DNA of 41,652 nt, taken from positions 1 to 41,652 of the forward strand of contig NZ_JADEWY010000050.1 in the NCBI RefSeq assembly GCF_015207375.1. Reading direction: 5' to 3'. The notes below the pieces were generated by a model. That model had not been told where the DNA came from and ran no database searches. It worked only from the letters and a program-made list of their open reading frames with translations. Shown here one piece after another: positions 35,883 through 41,652 of this stretch. The DNA is from Coleofasciculus sp. LEGE 07092. GTDB lineage: Bacteria > Cyanobacteriota > Cyanobacteriia > Cyanobacteriales > Coleofasciculaceae. The position numbers and the translations under genes are program-made. Every line of letters begins with the position of its first letter. Within the stretch, counting starts at the first letter, position 1.

Positions 35883-36605
35883 GTGGAAAGATTTTGCGTT
35901 GAGGTCATTGCTGCCACATCTAATCCTCAACAAGTGGTTTGGGCGGCAATGCACCAAGATTATTCAGAGCAGTATGTTTGGGATAGTCGCGATCGCTGGC
36001 CCAATGAACAACAGGCTGGTGAACTGATTGTCAAGCATCTCTTATCAGGCGATCGCGGTCATTATGGTCCTCTAGAACATCCGCAGATTACCTTTAATGT
36101 CGGCTATTTTCCCCATTCGATGATGCAGCAAGTTCGCACTCATCGTGTTGGGGTTAGTTTTGATGTTCAATCCTTCCGCTATACAGGCTCCAGAATCATT
36201 AGTGTTGCCGAAGGTAAGCAAGATGTCGAAGACATTTTTTACTTGCGTCCCCTGGGAAACTACACTAACCGCCAAGGCAAGCGTTACCTCTACTCTGAAG
36301 AACAACGTAACGAAGATCTGACGTGGTGTTTAGAGGCGTGCAAACAGTATAAAAAGCGAATTGACGAAGGGCTTTCAGAAGAACACGCCAGAGGATTGAT
36401 TCCCTTCGATGCCAGACAGCATTTTGTCCTCAGTTGCAATATGCGATCGCTCATGCATCTTTTAGACTTGAGATGGAAAAAAGATGCTCAACTAGAAGCA
36501 CAAAAGTTATGCGAACTTCTGTATGTTCATTTTGAACAATGGTCTCCTGCTGTCGCTCAGTGGTATAAGGAAAATCGTGCTAAAAAAGCCAAATTATCTC
36601 CCTAG
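35883..36605 (+). CDS. thyX: flavin-dependent thymidylate synthase
   Basis: 240 residues from the GTG at 35883 (MERFCVEVIAATSNPQQ); a TTG at 35865 would add six residues. ThyX methylates dUMP with methylene-tetrahydrofolate, using FAD and NADPH. Seen: HYGPLEHPQITFNV and the signature RTHRVGVSFDVQSFRYTG, then RGLIPFDARQHFVLSCNMRSLMHLLDLR. The signature differs from the classical RHR-x7-S by one extra residue and R-T-H-R. Follows dcd; probably one transcript. Confidence 0.94.
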   Translation: MERFCVEVIAATSNPQQVVWAAMHQDYSEQYVWDSRDRWPNEQQAGELIVKHLLSGDRGHYGPLEHPQITFNVGYFPHSMMQQVRTHRVGVSFDVQSFRYTGSRIISVAEGKQDVEDIFYLRPLGNYTNRQGKRYLYSEEQRNEDLTWCLEACKQYKKRIDEGLSEEHARGLIPFDARQHFVLSCNMRSLMHLLDLRWKKDAQLEAQKLCELLYVHFEQWSPAVAQWYKENRAKKAKLSP

Positions 36606-36670
36606 TGCAAGTTGAGGGAACAACTGTCACAGAATTCTGTTCTCCTTTAACCTTTTCCCCACCTGATGGC

Positions 36671-37942
36671 TTAAACAGTTGGTAGACGAATCTGAAAGCA
36701 GCTACCGCACCCAACTTGACTGGTGACAGTGATTTTTCCCCCATGGCGTTGAGCGATCGCTTGAGCAATAGCTAATCCTAACCCAGTCCCCCCCTCTCGA
36801 CGAGAGCGTGCCTTGTCTGCACGCCAGAAGCGATCGAAAACAAAGGGTAAATGTTCTCGCTCAATTCCAATGCCGGTATCCTTAATACTGACTAGGGCAA
36901 AGCGATTGTGTTTGGCGAGAGTCAGAATGACTTTGCCGCCAGGAGGTGTGTATTGGAGGGCATTTTCTAGCAAGTTGGAAAATAAACGAGTGAGTTGGGT
37001 TTCATCTCCCATCACCGATAGATTGGCAAACCACTGAGACTGGAGAGCAACATCTTTATCTTGGGCAAAGGGTTCCAACAATTCCACCAAATGCTGCAAA
37101 ATTTTATTGAGGGGGATGGGTATGCGATCGCGTACAGGGGTTGACACCGTACCATCAGTTCGCGCTAAAAAAAGTAAATCTTCTGTGAGATGACTCATCT
37201 GAGCGGTGGCACTAGCAATGGCGGCTAGCTTTTTGGCATCTTTGGGATGAATTCGCTCTGGGTGATTCCGCATGACATCAACGGACGCTTTGATGGCAGT
37301 TAAAGGACTGCGTAGTTCGTGGGATGCATCAGCAGTAAACTGTTTAAGCTGCTGAAAACTTTGCTCAATCGGTTCGATAGCTTTCTGACTCAGCCAAAGC
37401 CCACCTAAACTAACCAGTCCCAAAGCCATCATTCCTCCCATGCCCAACCCCCAAAGCATTTGGCTTTGAACAGTTTCTATATCCTCAGTAGACTGACTCG
37501 CCCGAATATAACCTTCTAGGTTCGGCTGGTTTGGGTTTGAGCCATCCTTAAAAACGGAAATCGTGTAAATCCGAATTTGCTTCGGCTTTTGCCACCGCTC
37601 TAACGTCTGCGAACCAACGCTGAGTCTAAAGTTGAGATCGAGAGTTCCTCGACTTGCCAAAAGTTTACCCTTAGCGTCAAACCATTCCAAACTTTGTTGG
37701 TCTCGGTTGAAAATATCACGCCAGGGAACTGCATCAACCTGTTCGAGGTATCGACTTCCTTTAATTTCTACATCAGTAAAAGAGGGAGCCGCTGCTTGTG
37801 CTAACGTTAGCAACTTTTTATCCAGTTGGCGGTAGAGATTGCGGCTGACAAAGATATAGACTCCCGTGCCGAATATACTTAAAATTGCTGCCATTACCAT
37901 GAGGTAAGACAGCAGCAGACGCCAGCGCAAATTTTGAAACAT
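36671..37942 (-). CDS. membrane sensor histidine kinase
   Basis: 423 residues. TM1 about 8-33 and TM2 about 163-186 bracket a periplasmic sensor of about 130 residues. The short linker contains no clear HAMP; then HisKA with His208 (ADASHELRSPLTAI), and HATPase_c with N box LENALQYTPPG, G1 DTGIGIE, F box RFWRADKARSR and G2 GTGLGLAIA. It pairs with the response regulator 16 bases upstream on the same strand. The signal is unknown; the architecture is like cyanobacterial kinases for metals or redox, but I do not assign one. Confidence 0.93.
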   Translation of the reverse strand: MFQNLRWRLLLSYLMVMAAILSIFGTGVYIFVSRNLYRQLDKKLLTLAQAAAPSFTDVEIKGSRYLEQVDAVPWRDIFNRDQQSLEWFDAKGKLLASRGTLDLNFRLSVGSQTLERWQKPKQIRIYTISVFKDGSNPNQPNLEGYIRASQSTEDIETVQSQMLWGLGMGGMMALGLVSLGGLWLSQKAIEPIEQSFQQLKQFTADASHELRSPLTAIKASVDVMRNHPERIHPKDAKKLAAIASATAQMSHLTEDLLFLARTDGTVSTPVRDRIPIPLNKILQHLVELLEPFAQDKDVALQSQWFANLSVMGDETQLTRLFSNLLENALQYTPPGGKVILTLAKHNRFALVSIKDTGIGIEREHLPFVFDRFWRADKARSRREGGTGLGLAIAQAIAQRHGGKITVTSQVGCGSCFQIRLPTV

Positions 37943-37958
37943 TGATTGATAACCGGAG

Positions 37959-38636
37959 TTAGATGTGCTCTTTCAGACGATAACCCAGACCGTAAACTGT
38001 CTCGATCAAATCGGAGGGAGCGCCTACTGATTCCAGTTTCTGCCGCAAGCTCCTGATGTGAGCTTTAACCGTAGCTTCTTCTGGTAATCGCTCGAAGGGC
38101 CACAGGTGTTCGAGGATTTGAGCTCGGCTAAACACACGACGACCGTGGCGTAGGAAAAATTCTAGCAGAGAGTATTCCTTGGGAGAGAGTGGCAAGAGGC
38201 GGTCTTCATAAAAAACTTCACAGGTACTCGGGTCAAGCCGCAGCTTTCCCCACTCCAGTATGGGGGGTAATGTGGAACCCCCTCGGCGGAGCAACGCTCG
38301 AATGCGTGCAGATAATTCTTGTAAGTCAAAGGGTTTGACCAGATAATCATCTGCACCTGCATCAAGTCCTACGACTTTATCGTTAATGGTGTCCCGTGCC
38401 GTCAGCATCAGCACGGGAGTACAACAGCCTTGAGAGCGCAGTCGCCGACACAACGTAACCCCATCTATCTTGGGCAGCATGATGTCGAGCAAAATCAAGT
38501 CATAAGTAAAAGCACTAGCTAAATCCCAACCCGCTTCTCCGTCATAAGCCACGTCGATTGCGTAATGCTGGTCGGTGAGGTCTTCGGCAAGGGCATCGGT
38601 GATACGCTCATCGTCCTCCACTAGTAAAATTCTCAT
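37959..38636 (-). CDS. OmpR/PhoB-type response regulator
   Basis: 225 residues. The receiver domain has the acidic pair VEDDE, phospho-acceptor Asp51 (LILLDIMLPKIDG), Thr in MLTARD and Lys in VKPFDLQEL. The C-terminal winged helix (about 125-222) has the usual SPKEYSLLEFFLRH and IETVYGLGYRLK. Partner of the kinase that follows. A small lipoprotein gene lies 63 bases upstream on the same strand, and helically phased CGG repeats upstream of that (39166-39196) are candidate binding sites. Confidence 0.95.
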   Translation of the reverse strand: MRILLVEDDERITDALAEDLTDQHYAIDVAYDGEAGWDLASAFTYDLILLDIMLPKIDGVTLCRRLRSQGCCTPVLMLTARDTINDKVVGLDAGADDYLVKPFDLQELSARIRALLRRGGSTLPPILEWGKLRLDPSTCEVFYEDRLLPLSPKEYSLLEFFLRHGRRVFSRAQILEHLWPFERLPEEATVKAHIRSLRQKLESVGAPSDLIETVYGLGYRLKEHI

Positions 38637-38699
38637 GCCTTATACCTTTTGCTCAAGACGACCTGTTACCCCCAAGTAAACTGTTAGTTCTTTATGTTA

Positions 38700-38987
38700 T
38701 TAAGGTGAGGGTGATTCCTCAGCTTCCATGGGTGACTCTTCAGCATCCATCGGTAATTCTTCAACTGCTCCATCAATAGGTGAAGCCTCTTCATCCCCAG
38801 CTTCTGGAACTGCGGGAGTTTCAGTTGTTTCTGTTGGAAGTGGTTCTTCTATGCCTCCCGTTTCGTCTGCAGGCGCAACATCCTCAGCAGGTGCCTCGAT
38901 CTCGCCCCCTGTCTCACCACCCTGACAAGCTCCTAAAATGGATGCCAATCCCAACATCAATGAAAAAGCAACGATCTTCAGTCTCAC
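38700..38987 (-). CDS. small very acidic lipoprotein
   Basis: 95 residues from a GTG at 38987, fixed by a perfect GGAGGT six bases upstream. A signal peptide ends in the lipobox LGAC (Cys21), so it is lipid-anchored. The mature part is almost all Glu, Asp, Pro, Thr and Ala (GEIEAPAEDVAPADE, then MDAEESPMEAEESPSP with a short tandem repeat) and is likely disordered. It is first in a set with a response regulator and membrane kinase. It may bind cations or tune the kinase at the membrane, but this is a guess. Confidence 0.75.
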   Translation of the reverse strand: MRLKIVAFSLMLGLASILGACQGGETGGEIEAPAEDVAPADETGGIEEPLPTETTETPAVPEAGDEEASPIDGAVEELPMDAEESPMEAEESPSP

Positions 38988-39165
38988 TACGATACCTCCT
39001 ACAAGTCTTTTTGAAATCTTGGAGCCTGGAAAGCGAGTGGTTTACCCCATTTCTGAGGGAATCCAGCTTCTAAATACTTTCCCTGTTTAAGTGAATTGGC
39101 GTTACACCCCAGTGAGTAGTCTGTTTTTTTGGACTCCTCTCAGAGATTAAGCTCAAAAAGTAAAA

Positions 39166-39196
39166 AACTCGGTAAAAAACGGAAATAACTCGGTAA
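39166..39196 (-). promoter_or_regulatory. phased CGG/AACTCGGTAA direct repeats upstream of lipoprotein-regulator-kinase set
   Basis: AACTCGGTAA occurs at 39166-39175 and 39187-39196, 21 bases apart, with a weaker AAACGGAAAT between. The three CGG cores start at 39170, 39180 and 39191, about one helical turn apart. OmpR-type regulators bind such repeats. It lies about 180-210 bases upstream of the lipoprotein start. Confidence 0.4.
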
Positions 39197-39244
39197 TATT
39201 AAGATTTCCGATAGGATGGGTGAGAAACTGTAACTTAATCCTTA

Positions 39245-40741
39245 CTAAGACCAGTTGCGGCGCAGGTGAAAGAAGCTTTCCAAGACGTTCTTTAACAATC
39301 TGTTATGGTTTAACCGTTGCTGCCGCCACTCTTGGGCAGTTTTTTGCAGAATCTCTGAGAAGGTGGGAGAAACATGGGGCAAGTTTGCGATCGCACCCAT
39401 CTTAATGTTCTGCTGCATTGCCAGAGCGATCGCTCCAATCAACTCGCTTGCTTGTGCCCCAACAATAGATGCGCCCAAAATTTCCCCACTGCGACGAACG
39501 ACAAATTTACAGAACCCAGTCGTTTCTCCTAGTAGCTGCGCTTTTTCCAGGGTTTTGAAATACTGCCGCACGACCCAGACATCTTTGCCGTATTGCTCTC
39601 TGGCTTGAGCTTCTGTCAAACCTACCCGTGCTAGCTGGGGTTCAGTAAAGACTGTTCTGGGAATCCCCCGATAATTCACTTTAAACAGGGGATAAAACAG
39701 GGCATTTTTTAGGGCGATGCTGGCTTCGTACTCGGCAATATGGGGGTGATAGCCACCTCCGTGAATACCACAAGCATAGATGCGGGGGTTGGTGGTTTGC
39801 AGTTTCTCATTGAGTTCTACACCGTCTTGGGAGAACTTCACCCCCACTCCTTCCAGATTTAACGCTTCAATATTCGGCTGTTGACCAGTAGCCACTAAAA
39901 TTTCATCGGCTTCAAGGGCACGATTTCCTGCCTGAACCCACTTTTTATTCTCAATCTGCCTGACTTGAGTCACCGGACTCTGAGTGAGTACTCGAATTCC
40001 TTCTGCTTCTAATTGAGCTTGTATCAACCGAGAAGCCTCTGAGTCTTCTTCTGGCAAAATATTCGATTCGCTAATGACTAGCGTGACTTGACAATTTAGC
40101 CGTGTTAGGGTCTGAGCCAGTTCGATGCCTAGAGAATTGCCACCCATAACCACCCAGCTACCTTGTAAATGTTGGGTTTTTCCACTCTCCTTCTCCCTTG
40201 CTTCTACCGTCTCTTGATGCCAGAAAGTTGCAGGGGTGAGGTAGCTAATGCTAGATAACCCTTCAATATCAGGAATCTCTGGACGAGAACCTGTTGCAAT
40301 CAGATAAGCCCGTCCCCGGAGACGTCGGTTGTTGACAACAAAACCTAAGTGAGGGAGTCGGCAAAATTCACCATCTCCGGCAATTACATCAATACCCAAA
40401 GAGGCTAACACAGGGGCAGCCGTCAGTTCCGAACAGGTGGAGACGACGGCACTAGCCCACTGCATTGCCTGCGTCAATTGTACGGAGGGAACTGCTGCCT
40501 GTTGAGTAGAGTCCGCGATGGAAGAATAGATGCCAAATTGAGGAGCATCTCTTACCTGTTGGACAATACGCCCCACCTGAGTCAGTGTTTGGTGGTATAT
40601 TGCCCCATGACCAAACCCGTTGGTTTGGATAGACTGGGGGTTTACCAGAGCAACACGAGCATTTAACTGAGTAGCAGCAATGGCGGCATGGATACCGACC
40701 GGATTGCCACCAATAACAATTAAGTCGTATTCAACAGTCAT
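39245..40741 (-). CDS. class I pyridine-nucleotide-disulfide-reductase-like flavoprotein lacking the redox disulfide
   Basis: 498 residues. FAD motif LIVIGGNPVGIHAAIAA (about 7-23), NAD(P) motif VVMGGNSLGIELAQTL, ATGQQPNIEALNLEGVGV and YACGIHGGGYHPHIAEYEA, and the dimerisation domain with HVSPTFSEIL, keeping the His-Glu pair of mercuric/dihydrolipoamide reductases. But the CxxxxC redox disulfide (usually GGTCLNVGCIPSK) is absent: this place reads NGFGHGAIYHQTL. So it cannot work as a classical disulfide reductase; it may be an NAD(P)H oxidase or quinone reductase type. Followed on its strand by the lipoprotein gene after 257 bases. Confidence 0.82.
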   Translation of the reverse strand: MTVEYDLIVIGGNPVGIHAAIAATQLNARVALVNPQSIQTNGFGHGAIYHQTLTQVGRIVQQVRDAPQFGIYSSIADSTQQAAVPSVQLTQAMQWASAVVSTCSELTAAPVLASLGIDVIAGDGEFCRLPHLGFVVNNRRLRGRAYLIATGSRPEIPDIEGLSSISYLTPATFWHQETVEAREKESGKTQHLQGSWVVMGGNSLGIELAQTLTRLNCQVTLVISESNILPEEDSEASRLIQAQLEAEGIRVLTQSPVTQVRQIENKKWVQAGNRALEADEILVATGQQPNIEALNLEGVGVKFSQDGVELNEKLQTTNPRIYACGIHGGGYHPHIAEYEASIALKNALFYPLFKVNYRGIPRTVFTEPQLARVGLTEAQAREQYGKDVWVVRQYFKTLEKAQLLGETTGFCKFVVRRSGEILGASIVGAQASELIGAIALAMQQNIKMGAIANLPHVSPTFSEILQKTAQEWRQQRLNHNRLLKNVLESFFHLRRNWS

Positions 40742-40746
40742 GAGTT

Positions 40747-40771
40747 ATTAGTCATTGGTCATTCGTCATTG
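40747..40771. repeat. GTCATTG-type heptamer repeat
   Basis: Near-tandem TTAGTCATT-GGTCATT-CGTCATT units just upstream of the flavoprotein gene; also at 3649-3670 and 20217-20235. Confidence 0.6.
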
Positions 40772-40824
40772 ATATTTTTTATACAAAGAACAATTGAAAA
40801 AAAACAAACATCCGTTACAGTTGC

Positions 40825-40872
40825 AGTCGTCTTTAGACGACTTTAGCTATAAGACGGTGGTTTTAACCACTG
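40825..40872. repeat. dispersed double-hairpin repeat, copy 2
   Basis: AGTCGTC-TTTA-GACGACT, linker TTAGCTATAAGA, then CGGTGGTT-TT-AACCACTG. Same length and layout as the copy at 12775-12822, with a compensating C-G to G-C change in the first stem. It lies between the aminotransferase stop and the flavoprotein start. Confidence 0.8.
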
Positions 40873-40890
40873 ACTAGCGGATTGTTGCCA

Positions 40891-41652
40891 CTAATGACTG
40901 AGAACAGCATTTAGAGCGTCTAATAAACGTTGGTTATCAGCTAGTGTGCGCACAGCTACCCGGAAGTATTTGTCGCCTAATTCGGGAAAGCTCAGGCAGT
41001 CGCGGATTAAAATCCGGCTGCCTTGGAGCAGGTTTTCCTGGAGGCGCGAACAAGATTGCTCGGAGTACACCAGGAGAAAATTAGCGGCACTGGGGTAGGG
41101 TTGCAATCCGGGTAATGATGTCAGACCTTGGAAGAGTTGCGATCGCGCTTTAGGTAGCCAATCCCAGGTTTGTTGTTGAAAGTCTCGATCTTGCACGACT
41201 GCAATCCCGGCGGCGGCAGCTAGAACGTTGACGGGCCAAGGGTCGCGCCACTGCTGCCAGCGTTGGAGTCGGTCGGGGTGAGCGACGCAGTAACCCAGCC
41301 GCAGTCCGGGGAGACTGTAAAACTTGGTGAGCGATCGCAAAATCACCAAATTTGGATAGTCTTGCACCCAGGGTATCAGGCTTTGCTGTTGGTCAGGTGG
41401 CAGAAAATCCATAAAGGCTTCATCCACAACCACTAGGGCAAATTGCTCCAACAGAGGCAGAATGCTTTCTCGCTCAAACAATTGACCCGTCGGATTGTGC
41501 GGGTTATTCAATAGCAAGCCTCTATTGGATGAGGAGTTGGGAAGATGCAACAGGATAGAGATTAAGTTGCAGGGGAACTGACAGAGAACATCAGTTGTCC
41601 TATTACGGATTGGAGTTAACAATTGCTCCCCCGCTCCCCCGCTCCCCCGCTC
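40891..41652 (-). CDS. CobD/CobC-type aminotransferase-fold protein (threonine-phosphate decarboxylase-like), 5' part outside window
   Basis: The frame is open to the window edge on the minus strand, so the start is outside; a TTG at 41622 is not the true one. The visible 253 residues are the C-terminal two-thirds of a class I/II PLP enzyme: LLLNNPHNPTGQLF, VVVDEAFMDFLP (PLP-binding Asp), SLTKFYSLPGLRLGY (Schiff-base Lys), and a closing ILIRDCLSFPELGDKYFRVAVRT. It is closest to L-threonine-O-3-phosphate decarboxylase, which makes the aminopropanol arm of cobalamin; histidinol-phosphate aminotransferase is the main alternative. A GGGGGAGC repeat is translated near the visible start (41623-41652). 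Confidence 0.82.
   Translation of the reverse strand, partial: ERGSGGAGEQLLTPIRNRTTDVLCQFPCNLISILLHLPNSSSNRGLLLNNPHNPTGQLFERESILPLLEQFALVVVDEAFMDFLPPDQQQSLIPWVQDYPNLVILRSLTKFYSLPGLRLGYCVAHPDRLQRWQQWRDPWPVNVLAAAAGIAVVQDRDFQQQTWDWLPKARSQLFQGLTSLPGLQPYPSAANFLLVYSEQSCSRLQENLLQGSRILIRDCLSFPELGDKYFRVAVRTLADNQRLLDALNAVLSH
41623..41652. repeat. GGGGGAGC tandem repeat inside aminotransferase gene
   Basis: About 3.5 copies of an 8-base unit (GCTCCCCC on the plus strand) up to the window edge, read in frame on the minus strand as ERGSGGAGEQ. Confidence 0.75.

Noticed and set aside
41623..41652. RGSG within ERGSGGAGEQ, resembling the HetR-binding pentapeptide
   Set aside because: It comes from a GGGGGAGC simple repeat inside the aminotransferase gene, lacks the final Arg, and the protein is not secreted.

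Overview
The window is chromosomal DNA of a filamentous cyanobacterium. Three things point there: many copies of the cyanobacterial octamer GCGATCGC, which lie inside genes as well as between them; typical cyanobacterial housekeeping genes (an argB with the PII-responsive N-terminus, acpP-fabF, a DUF92/VTE6-like kinase, thyX beside dcd); and a full hetR with a patX-type gene beside it, a pair tied to filamentous growth. Short cyanobacterial repeats are common (GGGGGAGC, GTCATTG, ACACCCT types) and some are translated. Members of the Coleofasciculus/Microcoleus type would fit, but the genus cannot be fixed from this sequence alone. No rRNA, tRNA, CRISPR array, transposase or prophage was seen.

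Layout. 1-3.5 kb: end of a CHAT protease-like gene, a small unknown gene, a lipase convergent with and overlapping a VOC-family gene, and a DUF92 prenyl-alcohol-phosphate kinase-like membrane protein. 3.7-5.1 kb: hetR and, just upstream on the same strand, a secreted small protein carrying HRGSGR (patX type), with two strong hairpins in their leaders. 5.3-10.5 kb: an FAD oxidoreductase and a large two-partner-secretion adhesin. 11-17.5 kb: hybrid histidine kinase, uvrB, a small membrane protein behind a MITE-like element, a Uma2 nuclease and argB. 17.5-24.7 kb: a small membrane protein, an APH-like/P-loop kinase fusion, purA-rplY, a divergent adenosine deaminase relative, and acpP-fabF closed by a strong terminator.

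24.8-33.0 kb is the most unusual part. A four-gene, closely spaced same-strand set begins with a protein of about 1714 residues. Its proline-rich leader resembles that of proteins linked to extracellular contractile injection systems (eCIS). It has a long amphipathic and hydrophobic middle, and a C-terminus with scattered motifs of the ExoY/CyaA/edema-factor nucleotidyl cyclases. After it come a Cys/His-rich unknown, an FGE/SUMF1-fold protein without the catalytic cysteines, and a YbjN-type (secretion-chaperone-like fold) protein with a duplicated coiled-coil. I read this as a candidate secreted-effector module. That is inference; no injection-system structural genes lie in the window.

33-41.6 kb: rph and an adenylate kinase on the minus strand; a P-loop-less CobO-like protein, dcd and thyX on the plus strand (dcd and thyX both serve dTMP supply); a lipoprotein-response regulator-histidine kinase set; a disulfide-less flavin reductase; and a CobD-type aminotransferase cut by the window edge.
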